From assembly GCF_012641265.1 (NCBI RefSeq), contig NZ_JABAHZ010000014.1:47687-111686 (forward strand): a DNA stretch of 64,000 bases. The letters run 5' to 3'. The DNA is from Chitinophaga eiseniae. GTDB lineage: Bacteria > Bacteroidota > Bacteroidia > Chitinophagales > Chitinophagaceae. The notes beneath the pieces were generated by a model, which made no database searches, was not told where the DNA came from, and worked only from the letters and a program-made list of their open reading frames with translations. Both the position numbers and the translations under genes were made by a program. Of the stretch, positions 25,831 through 36,500 are shown piece after piece (positions within the stretch are counted from its first letter, which is position 1; each line of letters opens with the position of its first letter).

Positions 25831-28542
25831 ATGATCAGCCACTCTTATCGCTATCTGCTATCTATCCTGCTTTTTCTTCCCCATTTTTTATTTGCACAAC
25901 AAGCTGTGATCAGGGGAACGATCACGGATGCAAAGAGCAATCGCCCGCTGCAGGGAGCATATGTTCACCTCGATGGCGCTCATTTACGTATGACTACCGA
26001 CGCTACCGGTAACTATGAATTTGCCGGTGTAAAGCCCGGGGAGTACAAACTAAAAGTGAGCTTTATCGGCTATCAAAAGTTTGAACAGAAGGTAGCGCTT
26101 GCCGGAGTGCAGGTATTAAATGTACCACTGACGCCGGGCATTGCAGCCTTACACGGTGTAAGTGTATTCGGAAAGATCAATGGTGAAACAGATGCGGCTT
26201 CCAGGTCGTCAGAAAAAACGGCCAACAATATTACCAACGTCATTGGTGCGCACGCCATGGAACGATCGCCGGATATTAATGCGGCGAATGTACTGCAACG
26301 TGTTTCCGGTGTAACCATTCAGCGCAACAGCGGCGCCGACCAGGCTTATGCTATTGTGCGCGGCCTGGAACCCCGCTACAACACCACCCTTATCAACGGC
26401 ATCAAAATTTCCAGTCCGGATGAAAAGTCAAGATATGTTTCGCTGGATGTAGTTCCCTCCGATCTGTTGCAACGCATCGAGGTGAGTAAGTCGCTGCTAC
26501 CCGAGATGGAAGGGGATGCCATCGGTGGTACCGTGAACCTTATTTTTAAAGATGCGCCGGATGCGCCGCTGTTTAAAGCCATGGCTGCTATGGGGTACAG
26601 CAATATCTTTTTTAACAGGAAGTATCATTACTTTTCATCAGCCGACTTACAGCATAAAAGTGTGTTTGATAAATATGGCCCTTCTTATGTGGCCAAACCA
26701 GGCGATTTTAGCCGCTCCAATCTCGATTTCAAGGAAAAGACGGCGCCACCTAATACAATGGCAGGGATCACGTTCGGACGCCGTTTTATGAAACGTAAAC
26801 TGGGAATACTCATTGCCGATAATTTTCAGCAGCAATATTATGGCACCAATTCGGAGTTTAATATTGTGGCGCCGGACAATCAAAACCATTTTAAACCAGG
26901 GATCACGGATGTGGCTAATCGCACTTATTCCACGCTGCAGCTCAACAATGGCTTAACCGCGCACGTTGATTATAACATCAATGACCGCAATAAGCTGTCC
27001 CTCAATAATGTATTCCTGTACAGTAAATTGGTACAGTCCCGTTTAAGTATTGATACGTCTATCACGGGAGGAAACGGCGGCCGTGTAGGACCGGGTACAG
27101 GATCCATCTTCAACGATAACCGATCGCTTACGAACAATCAATACCTGGAGAATTTAAAATTGGAAGGAAAACATATCCTCACCAAACATCTGCTGTTTGA
27201 CTGGGCCGGCGTGTACTCCAGCGCGGTAAAACGTTCTCCCGACAGGGCTGATATATCTATCGACCATAAAGTGAATGCGGATTTTACCAGCACGCCTTAT
27301 TATTTTGATGGCATCAGCAGGATCTGGCAACACAATTCAGACAAGAACAACCAGGTACAGGGTAATCTTACTTATAAAGAGGATATGGGGCAAAGCCTGC
27401 TGGAGCTGAAGGTCGGCGGCCTATACCGTCATAAGATCCGCGACAATGCCCAGGATCAGTACCAGCTGCGGCCTTTGCTGGGCGCTGGCAACACCAAGCA
27501 ACCTTTTACCGATATCTACAGCGCACAATGGGAAGTATACAATCCAAAGGGAACGGCAGACTATGATGTGAATGCCTATCATGCCTTTGAAAATATCAGC
27601 GCCGGGTATGGACAGGCTAAATTATCTTTCCAACGGGTAGAGGTAATGGGCGGTTTACGCATGGAGGCCACGTCGCAGGGTTTTGACTATGCAAACTACA
27701 TCGCTACACTGGCTAATAATGTACGGATTAAATATCGCGACCTGTTGCCCAGCGCAATGGTTAAATTTAAACTGAGCAACACGACTAATCTGAGGGCATC
27801 TTACTATAAATCTATTTCCCGTCCTAATTACTTTGAGCTGGTACCTTATACCATCCTGGGAACAGATTTTAACCAGATGGGTAACCCTAACCTGAAACAT
27901 ACCGTAGCCAATAACTATGATGTGCGTTATGAATGGTATCCGAAGGATGACGAGCAATTGTTTATCGGTGGTTTTTATAAAGACCTGACCAACCCGATCG
28001 AAAATGTATTGCAGTCGCTGTCCGGCGGTGACCTGGTATACCAGCCACAAAACGCCGCCGCCAGGGCAAAGATAGGAGGAGCAGAGCTGGCATTTACCCG
28101 CTTCTGGGGAAATATAGGCGTAACCGGTAACTACACGTATATCTATTCCGATGTGTACGCTCCTAAAATTGATCCGCTGGCGCCTACAGTAGATAAACGG
28201 GTGGTATACCAGCACCGGCCGTTGCAGGGGCAGGCGAATAATGTACTGAACCTCTCGCTCGAATACCGGAATACGGTGAAACATTTGTTTGCGCAACTGG
28301 CCTATCAGTATGTAGGTAAAACGTTATCGGATCTCTATTTCAATACCGATTATGATTACTATCAGCAGCCGCAGTCTTTCCTGTCGCTTTCCGCCGATAA
28401 AACCTTTAACCGGCATTTTACATTGTTCGCTAAACTTAATAACCTGTTAAACACGCCAACGGTTATACGAATTAATGGTATCACCGTTGGTAAGGACATC
28501 TATAACGCCAACTTCAACATAGGACTCCGCTATTCACATTAA
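25831..28542 (+). CDS. TonB-dependent receptor with carboxypeptidase-regulatory-like domain
   Basis: This 903-aa outer-membrane protein has a signal peptide (cleavage after LFAQ, about residue 23), a carboxypeptidase-regulatory-like domain (AVIRGTITDAKSNRPLQGAYVHLDGA), a plug with ANVLQRVSGVTIQRNSGADQAYAIVRGLEPRYNTTLINGI, and a barrel ending NFNIGLRYSH. It is shorter than the SusC receptors and belongs to the classical TonB-receptor branch, so it need not have a SusD. A beta-helix lipoprotein gene follows after 17 nt in the same unit. The imported substrate is unknown. Confidence 0.92.
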   Translation: MISHSYRYLLSILLFLPHFLFAQQAVIRGTITDAKSNRPLQGAYVHLDGAHLRMTTDATGNYEFAGVKPGEYKLKVSFIGYQKFEQKVALAGVQVLNVPLTPGIAALHGVSVFGKINGETDAASRSSEKTANNITNVIGAHAMERSPDINAANVLQRVSGVTIQRNSGADQAYAIVRGLEPRYNTTLINGIKISSPDEKSRYVSLDVVPSDLLQRIEVSKSLLPEMEGDAIGGTVNLIFKDAPDAPLFKAMAAMGYSNIFFNRKYHYFSSADLQHKSVFDKYGPSYVAKPGDFSRSNLDFKEKTAPPNTMAGITFGRRFMKRKLGILIADNFQQQYYGTNSEFNIVAPDNQNHFKPGITDVANRTYSTLQLNNGLTAHVDYNINDRNKLSLNNVFLYSKLVQSRLSIDTSITGGNGGRVGPGTGSIFNDNRSLTNNQYLENLKLEGKHILTKHLLFDWAGVYSSAVKRSPDRADISIDHKVNADFTSTPYYFDGISRIWQHNSDKNNQVQGNLTYKEDMGQSLLELKVGGLYRHKIRDNAQDQYQLRPLLGAGNTKQPFTDIYSAQWEVYNPKGTADYDVNAYHAFENISAGYGQAKLSFQRVEVMGGLRMEATSQGFDYANYIATLANNVRIKYRDLLPSAMVKFKLSNTTNLRASYYKSISRPNYFELVPYTILGTDFNQMGNPNLKHTVANNYDVRYEWYPKDDEQLFIGGFYKDLTNPIENVLQSLSGGDLVYQPQNAAARAKIGGAELAFTRFWGNIGVTGNYTYIYSDVYAPKIDPLAPTVDKRVVYQHRPLQGQANNVLNLSLEYRNTVKHLFAQLAYQYVGKTLSDLYFNTDYDYYQQPQSFLSLSADKTFNRHFTLFAKLNNLLNTPTVIRINGITVGKDIYNANFNIGLRYSH

Positions 28543-28559
28543 TATTCAAACACCAGATT

Positions 28560-29780
28560 ATGAAAAGCATTACACAATTTAGTATATATATGGGGATAGC
28601 ACTGGCAACAGTGCTTTCTGCCTGTTCAAAATCAGAAGAAGTGACTTTCATTCCGCCGGATATTCCCACTTCCAATCCTATTACTTCGGATACTATTCCT
28701 GCTTTTGCAAAAGGTACCCTGCTGGCTAATCATACCTATACGATCCTGCAGGACGTTACCGTAAAAGCTGGTGATACATTATTCGCGCAGCCGGGAGTAG
28801 TGGTGAAGGTGATGAATAATGCCCAGGTGATTGTGGAAGGCGTATTAAAGCTGGAAGGTACCAAATCGGCGCCGGTGAGCTTTGATTCCGATACCCACCA
28901 ACCTGGGAGCTGGGGAGGCTTTCACTGTAATTCGGCCCAGGCAGTCACCATCCTGTGGACGCATGTGGATAATACCGGGGGACCTGACCCTACCGGTAGT
29001 GCCAGGCCATCCCTTACCATTAAAGCACCGATAGTGGTAGATATTGAAGATTCCTGGTTTTCCAATGGACAAGACGACCTGATGGCCATTTCCGGAGGAG
29101 CAAAAATCACTATCCTGAGAAATACCATTACTTCTTCTGGTAAAGCCGATGGAGAAGGGATAAACCTGAAAGGCGCGGTAACCGGGGATGTTGCTTATAA
29201 CGTGATCTATAGCCAGGCCGGTAGTGGTGTAAAGCTGGAAACCAGCAAATCGGCCCCGTTGCCGCAAACAGAAGTGAATGTGTATAACAATACGTTGCTG
29301 TCTAACGGCTGGCGCAGGGGCGCTGCAGAACCTGGCAGGGGGGTGTCGGTAGGACTCAACGCCATTGGTCATATTTACAACAACATCATTGTAAACTGTT
29401 ACCAGGGCATTGAAATTTTTACAGATGCAGATGCAACTAAAACCACCTACGACAACAACCTGTTTTATGCCACGTCGGATACCTATACCGATAATACCGT
29501 TACGCCAGCAGTGTCGATCGTACTGAAGGATAATTTTTATCCATCAGATGGTGTTGGTAAACGTCAGCCTAACGACCTGGTATCTACCGGGGTGGGAAAT
29601 ATGGATCCTAAGTTTAAGCAGTTTACCGGTGTGTTTGCAGCGCCGAATGGGGCGCCGCTGGCAGCGGATTTGTCTTTGCAACAGGGTTCGCCTGCCTTGG
29701 GGCATGGAAATTCAAAGTACAATGTGGATATGGGGGCTTATACTTCTGATGGGAAAGGAAACCAGCATACGAATAACTAA
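28560..29780 (+). CDS. Right-handed parallel beta-helix lipoprotein
   Basis: This 406-aa lipoprotein has a signal ending in LSAC (cysteine at residue 22) and is probably anchored in the outer membrane. The body shows regular short repeats of a parallel beta-helix (VTVKAGDTLFAQPGVVVKV, AKITILRNTITSSG, GDVAYNVIYSQAGSGV, GHIYNNIIVNCYQGIEIF), a fold typical of polysaccharide lyases, pectinases and glycan-binding proteins. No catalytic set could be identified. It is co-transcribed with the TonB receptor and may bind or cleave the ligand at the surface, taking the place of a SusD. Confidence 0.8.
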   Translation: MKSITQFSIYMGIALATVLSACSKSEEVTFIPPDIPTSNPITSDTIPAFAKGTLLANHTYTILQDVTVKAGDTLFAQPGVVVKVMNNAQVIVEGVLKLEGTKSAPVSFDSDTHQPGSWGGFHCNSAQAVTILWTHVDNTGGPDPTGSARPSLTIKAPIVVDIEDSWFSNGQDDLMAISGGAKITILRNTITSSGKADGEGINLKGAVTGDVAYNVIYSQAGSGVKLETSKSAPLPQTEVNVYNNTLLSNGWRRGAAEPGRGVSVGLNAIGHIYNNIIVNCYQGIEIFTDADATKTTYDNNLFYATSDTYTDNTVTPAVSIVLKDNFYPSDGVGKRQPNDLVSTGVGNMDPKFKQFTGVFAAPNGAPLAADLSLQQGSPALGHGNSKYNVDMGAYTSDGKGNQHTNN

Positions 29781-29806
29781 GAGATCACATCGGCCTTGAT
29801 GGTACA

Positions 29807-29849
29807 GAGGCTGTCTCCTATGTTTGTAAAAAAACTAGGAGATAGCCTC
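29807..29849. terminator. Bidirectional terminator
   Basis: A 14-bp stem with one G-T pair (29807-29820 with 29836-29849) is followed by ATTTTATTT. It lies between the convergent beta-helix and GH79-like genes. The arm contains GAGGCTGTCTC, which recurs at 56.7 kb. Confidence 0.8.
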
Positions 29850-29873
29850 ATTTTATTTATAGGCTTTCACCGT

Positions 29874-31310
29874 TCACCGGATCACCACTACAGCGGCACT
29901 TCCCCGGGGTACGTTCACAATGAAGTTGCCATTTGAGGAACTGTATGTTACGGGGCTTGCAGGAGTGAATTTACCATTCGCATCGGGTTGACTACCCGCA
30001 AAGGTTACGCCGTCGGTTGATGTGATGCCGGGCGCAGTGAGTATAAACACTTGTGCTGTAGTGGCTTTTATACCGGGTGTAATGGTGAAGGAAATATCCT
30101 GGTTATCTTCCTTATTGACTAACGTAACATACTCCACACTGGCATCTTTACAAGCATACACGCTGGCATTGAGTTGCCCTGTGTTTACATCGGCGGGGAC
30201 CAGGTTACCATGTGCCGCCTGGTGGAAAGCCAGCATGGCATAATATTCTGGGCGTGCTACAGGCATACCATTCACCATAGCGATGGGCGTATACGCGCCG
30301 CCGGTGCCGCCATGGAAGTTGATGCCCTGGCTGTTATATTTTGCTACGGTCCACATATAATCCAGTGCCCATAGTGCTGAAGCAAAAATATCACTCACAC
30401 CTTTTCTCCCACCGGAGTAAATGCTGTTACATTCGGAAATACGGTATGGCAGTGAATAAGGCTGCGCGCTATTTTTCAGCGCGGTGAGGTACACAGGCAG
30501 CTTAGTGTCTGGCGCCAGTATGGTATGATAGGTAATGTTACTGTCGGATCCGGGACCAGTAACATAGTAGTGGCCATCCAGCAGGCGGATGTTTTGATGC
30601 TCGGCTATAGCAAAACTGTTGATCCAGGCCGTTTTATAGGCCACGTCCGGTCCTGCGAAAGGGGCTGCCGGCAGGGTATTGCGGACTGCCTGGAAGTATT
30701 GACCCCATTCCTGTTGGTAGTTGGTATACTGATAAGTGGCATCGCGGTGGCCATTCCTGCTGAAGAGGTCTGTTTCATTGCCGGTTTGAAACGCCATCAG
30801 GTTAGCACCCAGCGCATGACTTACATAACTTGCTTCCGCTGCAGCTTTCCCGGGATCATACAAACCCAGGTTAAGGCCAAAGAGTACCGGCCAGCCGGTG
30901 GCCTTGGCAAAGGCGGCAAAGCGGTCTATATCTGTAGTGGTAAGGGAATCCTTACCGGTGGCGGCGGTGCGCGCGGCGTTAGTCCACGCCAGGCGGTCGC
31001 TGCTGTTGCCGCCCACCCGGAGCACGCCATCGCCCAGGTTGCGGATCAGCTGTATCAGCACGGTATTGGAAGGTGTGAGAAAACTGCTGTCTGGCAGTAT
31101 GCTGGTTTCATAACTGAAGCCTAAAAACGATGTTGAAACAGGTATACCTGGTTCGTTGGGATGTATAACTACCGTTGCCGGAGTACCTTTGGGCTGCACT
31201 GGCGGCGAAGCGGATAAGGCGTCGTTGCTTTTTTTACTACAGCCGGCAGCTATTAAACTGCCCGCTACCGCCATGATAACAAACTTACCGGGTGAAAGAA
31301 ACATGCTCAT
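29874..31310 (-). CDS. GH79-like glycoside hydrolase lipoprotein (putative beta-glucuronidase)
   Basis: This lipoprotein of about 478 aa has its lipobox at AAGC. The body is a TIM-barrel hydrolase with a C-terminal beta domain. FQTGNETD places a candidate acid/base at E179 and YRISECNSIYSGG a candidate nucleophile at E293 (numbered from 31310). The 114-residue spacing equals that I recall for a characterised GH79 beta-glucuronidase (E173/E287). GH79 includes beta-glucuronidases, 4-O-methyl-glucuronidases and heparanases. I chose the ATG at 31310 (31304 is also possible), because the frame above it adds 20 residues before the signal peptide. It is divergent from the sigma factor of the next uptake system, which suggests a shared substrate. 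Confidence 0.75.
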   Translation of the reverse strand: MSMFLSPGKFVIMAVAGSLIAAGCSKKSNDALSASPPVQPKGTPATVVIHPNEPGIPVSTSFLGFSYETSILPDSSFLTPSNTVLIQLIRNLGDGVLRVGGNSSDRLAWTNAARTAATGKDSLTTTDIDRFAAFAKATGWPVLFGLNLGLYDPGKAAAEASYVSHALGANLMAFQTGNETDLFSRNGHRDATYQYTNYQQEWGQYFQAVRNTLPAAPFAGPDVAYKTAWINSFAIAEHQNIRLLDGHYYVTGPGSDSNITYHTILAPDTKLPVYLTALKNSAQPYSLPYRISECNSIYSGGRKGVSDIFASALWALDYMWTVAKYNSQGINFHGGTGGAYTPIAMVNGMPVARPEYYAMLAFHQAAHGNLVPADVNTGQLNASVYACKDASVEYVTLVNKEDNQDISFTITPGIKATTAQVFILTAPGITSTDGVTFAGSQPDANGKFTPASPVTYSSSNGNFIVNVPRGSAAVVVIR

Positions 31311-31548
31311 ATTGCGATTCAATTTGCTTGATAATAAAGACGATGTGGGCGCCGGGAGGTTTAATGCCATACAAAGTATCCCCTGTGAGAGACAATATTA
31401 CCCCTTTGGCATATAACCATCTCTAAGGATGAAAGAAATGCAAGTATGCAAAAAAAGCACCGGTTATTGTCAAATTAGTGGAGGTCTTGAGCCACATAAT
31501 TTCCCTAGATTTAGCCTGTCGCAATATCTATGATCAATCATCAACGAG

Positions 31549-32115
31549 ATGGAATGTGCCAATGACTATAATGAGCCAGCACTACTCACCATGGTTGCCC
31601 TGGGCAACGAATTGGCATTCCTGAAATTATTCAATCACAATAAGGGTAAGGTTTATACAATTTTATTAGCCATCACCCGCTCTCCCGTGCATGCAGAAGA
31701 ATTGCTGCAGGATGTTTTCGTTATTATATGGAAAAGACGGGAGCGTCTGGAACAGGTATCCTGTTTTCAGTCCTACCTGTTTATTATTACCCGTAACAAA
31801 GCCTATAAGGCCCTCCGTCAGATAGCGCAGGAGCGGCTTTCCATCGGCGCCGCTGGTTTGGAAGAACTGCATCATAATGAGGTGATGGAAACGATCATCG
31901 CATCGGAGCGCCGGCGCTTACTCCAGCAGGCCATCAGTACTTTGTCGCCGCAGCAACAGCAGGTATACCAGTTAGTGAAGGTGGATGGTTTGTCGAGAGA
32001 ACAATCCGCTCACGTGATGCACATAAAGCCTGAAACGGTGAAGGCGCATCTTGCCAAAGCAGTGAAGCTGGTGAGGGAGTACTGCCGCGCAGGTCTCCGG
32101 TTATTCACCTTATAA
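31549..32115 (+). CDS. ECF RNA polymerase sigma factor (FecI-like)
   Basis: This 188-aa ECF sigma factor has region 2 at about residues 20-90 (HAEELLQDVFVIIWKRRERL) and a region 4 helix-turn-helix at about 125-180 (LSPQQQQVYQLVKVDGLSREQSAHVMHIKPETVKAHLAKAV). It opens the second sigma / FecR / STN-SusC / SusD module and would drive it when released by FecR. The ATG at 31549 gives a full-length family N-terminus. Confidence 0.9.
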   Translation: MECANDYNEPALLTMVALGNELAFLKLFNHNKGKVYTILLAITRSPVHAEELLQDVFVIIWKRRERLEQVSCFQSYLFIITRNKAYKALRQIAQERLSIGAAGLEELHHNEVMETIIASERRRLLQQAISTLSPQQQQVYQLVKVDGLSREQSAHVMHIKPETVKAHLAKAVKLVREYCRAGLRLFTL

Positions 32116-32210
32116 TTGTCTCTTCTTTTTAAATAAAATTATTTTCAGTTGCGCTAACCCGTTTTCTTTTTCCCCCTACTCTTTACTATTAATAACTGCT
32201 TTTTATCATT

Positions 32211-33407
32211 ATGCAACAGGAGAGGCTACAATTTCTTTTTGACCGCTATGTATCGCGCGAGGCGAGCGACGCGGAGGAGCGCGAGCTGATGGAGATGGTA
32301 GTTGCCCCGGTAAATAAGGGACTGCTGATGAACATATTGCGGACTTATATGCATAAAGAGTTACCGCTCAGCATTCCGCCTGATACGACGGAAGATGCGT
32401 TGTTGGCGTTTATCCGGGAAGAGCGGAAGGATCCGCCGGGAGGAGTTTTCCGTATGCGTTGGTGGATGATCGCGGCAGCAAGTATTATTGTGTTGCTGGG
32501 AACTTTTTTCCTTTTTCAGTCCCGGCGCCCGCCTGTTACTATCGGACATAAGCTGGCCGCCGCCGACCTGCCAGCAGGACATACCGGTGCGGTGCTTACA
32601 CTCGGTAATGGAAAGGTGATCCAGCTGGATGATGCCGGCAATGGGGCGTTGGCAGCACAGGGTAAGGTTACGATCAGTAAGTCGGCGGATGTGGTGAGTT
32701 ATCAATCATCCGGTCGTGAAAGCGGGCCGGTAGTATACAATACATTGAGTACACCCAGAGGAAGGCATATGTCGATCATATTGGCAGATGGTACCCAGGT
32801 ATGGTTGAATGCAGCCAGCAGCATACGTTTTCCATCGGCGTTTACCGGCGGTATACGTCATGTGGAGGTAACCGGAGAAGTTTATTTTGAAGTGGCGAAG
32901 GCATTTACACCCGATGGACAACGCCGGCTGCCTTTCACCGTGGCTGCACGTAATATGACCGTAGAAGTGCTGGGTACGCATTTTAACGTAAACGCCTATA
33001 CGGATGAACCATGTGTTGCCACCACGCTGCTGGAAGGAGCCGTAAAAGTTAAGAAAGAAGGGCAGGAGGTAGGGCTGGTTCCGGGGCAACAGTCGATGCT
33101 GGGACAAGATGGACATCTCACCGTAAACACACATGTTAATACAGCAGAAATAATGGCCTGGAAAGAAGGATATTTCCATTTCGAAAGCACTACATTGGCA
33201 TCGGCGCTTCGCCAGTTTTCGAGATGGTATGATGTAGATATTGTGGTGGAAGGAACCATGCCAGAAGACAGGATATTTGCCATTATCAAGCGTAGCAATA
33301 GTTTAGCCACGGTATTGAAGGCACTGCAAACAACCAATACTCACTTTAAAATTGATGGGGGATTAACTACCGGAACAGGAAAGAAACTGATCATCAGCAT
33401 GCAGTAA
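32211..33407 (+). CDS. FecR-domain anti-sigma factor
   Basis: This 398-aa protein has a short cytosolic sigma-binding part, one transmembrane helix (WWMIAAASIIVLLGTFFLF, about residues 84-102) and a periplasmic FecR domain (NTLSTPRGRHMSIILADGTQVWLNAASSIRFP onward). The C-terminus, with DIVVEGTMPEDRIFAIIKRSNSLATVLKALQ, resembles the secretin-like tail that contacts the STN domain. It would gate the preceding sigma factor in response to the SusC receptor encoded next. Confidence 0.9.
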   Translation: MQQERLQFLFDRYVSREASDAEERELMEMVVAPVNKGLLMNILRTYMHKELPLSIPPDTTEDALLAFIREERKDPPGGVFRMRWWMIAAASIIVLLGTFFLFQSRRPPVTIGHKLAAADLPAGHTGAVLTLGNGKVIQLDDAGNGALAAQGKVTISKSADVVSYQSSGRESGPVVYNTLSTPRGRHMSIILADGTQVWLNAASSIRFPSAFTGGIRHVEVTGEVYFEVAKAFTPDGQRRLPFTVAARNMTVEVLGTHFNVNAYTDEPCVATTLLEGAVKVKKEGQEVGLVPGQQSMLGQDGHLTVNTHVNTAEIMAWKEGYFHFESTTLASALRQFSRWYDVDIVVEGTMPEDRIFAIIKRSNSLATVLKALQTTNTHFKIDGGLTTGTGKKLIISMQ

Positions 33408-33444
33408 TCGATTATTATTTACCACGTTATTAAGCCTGAAAAAA

Positions 33445-33471
33445 GCCAGAAGTGGCCTTAACACTTCTGGC
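33445..33471 (+). promoter_or_regulatory. Hairpin in the susC leader
   Basis: A perfect 10-bp stem GCCAGAAGTG / CACTTCTGGC (33445-33454 with 33462-33471) with a 7-nt loop sits between the FecR stop and the susC start. There is no T-run. The position matches the hairpin pair before susC at 10.7 kb. Confidence 0.7.
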
Positions 33472-33532
33472 GGGGAATGGGCTTTTAAATACGATTGTCA
33501 ACCAGATTTACAAACCCAAACATTGCAAAGTT

Positions 33533-36500
33533 ATGCAATTAATTCCTATTTACATTTTATCGAACCAAAGGGCAGGATGGCCCACTCAAAAATTTTTGAG
33601 GATCATGAAAGTAACTGCGTTCCTAATACTATGTATAGGCTTGCAATCGGCAGTTGCGAGTACAAACGGGCAGAATGTTACCATGTCGGTAAGGAATATG
33701 CCGGCGAAGGAAGTCTTTCGTGAGATACAGCAACAGACGGGCAAAAGCCTGGTGGTAAGCGAAGAGACATTAACGAAGATCGGCAGCCTTACGCTGGATG
33801 TGAAAAATCAGCCGGTGGAGAAAGTGCTGGATCTATGTCTGAAGAAGGATCGTTTTGCCTATAACGACGTGGATGGTATCATCGCCATTTCAGTAAAAGA
33901 CGCTCCGGCATTGCCTAAGGCGGCCGCTCCGGTGGTGGATACCCCGGGGATGGTGATCACGGGCCGGGTGGTGGACGTCAATGGTAACCCACTTCCGGGA
34001 GCATCGGTATCCAGGGACGGCACTCATGATGGTACCGCCACGGATGCCAGTGGCGCTTTCCGGTTGAGAATACCTTCCGGCAATGCCGTATTGCTGGTAA
34101 CTTATGTGGGATATCAGCAAACCCGTGTGAATGTTACCAAGGCTGGTTTCCAGGCCATCACCCTGAAGCCCTCCGAATCAAAGGTGGATGAAGTGGTGGT
34201 AGTAGGATATGGTACCCAGAAAAAAGCAAGTCTTACTTCGGCTGTTAGTACAGTGAATGCAAAGGAAATGACGAATATTGCAACGTCCAACCTGTCAAAT
34301 GTATTGGCTGGGCGGGCTTCCGGTACCTTTGTACAAACAGGCACCGGTGTGCCGGGTAAGCCGTCTATCGTGCGTATCCGCTCCTCCTCCTCCTGGAACA
34401 GTGCAGGACCGTTGATTGTTATTGATGGTATTGTGCGTGACCAGGTGGCATTCGATGCGCTGGACCCCAACCAGGTGCAAACGATCACTATCCTGAAAGA
34501 TGCGGCATCAGCTGCCATCTACGGCTCCCGCTCGTCCGACGGGGTGTTGCTGGTAACTACCAAAACAGGAAAATCAGGCAAGTCTACCGTTCAGTTCAAT
34601 TCCGTATTCGGTGTATATAGCAGGCCAGAAATAGATGTGAAATACCTGAGCATGGATGAGGGCATGGATATGTATAATTCTACGCATACCGGCGCAGCCG
34701 ATTTTCGTTACAACCAATATGACCGCGACTGGATACACCAGCATAATCCCAAGGGGAATCTGCACTATGATGAACTTTATCAGAATCCTTTCAATCATCG
34801 GCAGTCACTGAATATATCAGGTGGTTCCGACCGGGTGACTTACTTTATCGGAGGCACTTACTATGATGAAAATGGATTCCTGCCACAATTGTCTTACCGG
34901 AAATATAACCTGCGTAGCAATGTACAGGTGGCCGTTACCAAAGACCTTTCTATCGGATTGAACCTGAGCTATAATAATGGACAGCGGCATAGTATACCAG
35001 GTCAGACCGATGATTTATCCGGTTTGTATGAAAAGTTGAAATACATCATGCCACCTACCACTTATGCATATATCGATGGTAAACCGATGTCTCCCAACTG
35101 GGTGACTAACCCGGTGGAATTCATCAAGAATGGGGGGTATCAACGTACCACCAAACAATATATGGACGGTATTATTAACCTGGAATATAAGGTGCCCTTC
35201 ATAAAGGGGCTTTCATTAAAAGGAGTGGTGGACCTGTACAATGGGAACGATTTTTCTAAAGCATATGCTATACAACCGCTACTGTACCAGTTCAAGTTAG
35301 ATCCCAAAAGTGGTATACAGCAGCTTTATACCAATGAGGTAATTGGCACCAGGGTATCCACTACGCCTGCACAACCATATGTAGGCAATGAAAATGGGAG
35401 AACTAATTCTTACCAACTGAACGGCATTGTTAATTATGAGGCAAATTTCGGTAAGCATCACCTCAATGTTACGGGCGTTTATGAACAGTCCGATGGATAT
35501 TATACTTATTCCAGCATCTATAAATACAATTTCCCGGTATATACTACGGATCAATTTCCCTTTGCCAGCCGCGCTTCCGGCGATACCAAGGCAGATGGAT
35601 TTGAAAATTACCTGGATGCGCGTGTCTCTTACGTGGGCAGGGTGAATTACGACTATGGGCACAAGTACCTGGTATCTGCCTCTGTACGTGCTGATGGCTC
35701 GTCCAAATTTTCGAAAGATAAACGCTGGGGATATTTCCCGGCAGCTTCTTTCGGCTGGGTATTATCTGAGGAAAATTTCATGGCCGGTTTGAAAAGAACT
35801 GGCGTGGATATGCTGAAACTACGTGCATCCTACGGATCCACCGGTAACGACAATATCCCCGCCTGGTTGTTCAAGGAGATATATAATGCGTCGTCTACGC
35901 CATTTTACCTGGGCGATCCGGCTTCCCTGAAATCTATCCTTGCCTATAACGGTATTGCACAAACGAATTATACCTGGGAAGGCGCCAAATCCTATAATGC
36001 GGGCGTAGACCTGAATTACAGGCAACATTGGAGTGCCGTATTTGACGTATGGACAAAGAACACTTTTAACATTCTTGGACAACGTATACTGGAGACTCCG
36101 GTGGAATTTGGTTCCAGCTACCCGATAGAGAACTATGGAAGGATGAGCGCCAAGGGGATGGACATCGAGTTGGGATATATCAACGGAAAAATAGGGAAAG
36201 ACTTCACCTTCGACGTGAAAGCCAATTTCGGGCTGGCCACCACCAGAGTGCTGGTAAAGGATAAAGCCCTGGGTGCTACGCCGGCGGAAGATCCTGTTGG
36301 CAAGCCATTGAACTACCAGGTAGGATACCAGACTTCGGGTATCCTGCGCACCGATGCGGACGTATCCGCCCTCCCTGCCGGCTATACCATCTTTGGTGTG
36401 AAACCAGAGAAAGGAATGATGAACTTCGTTGATGTAAGCGGCCCTGGGGGAAAGCCAGATGGAATAATAGATAGCTATGACAAAGTGGTGGTAGCGAAAT

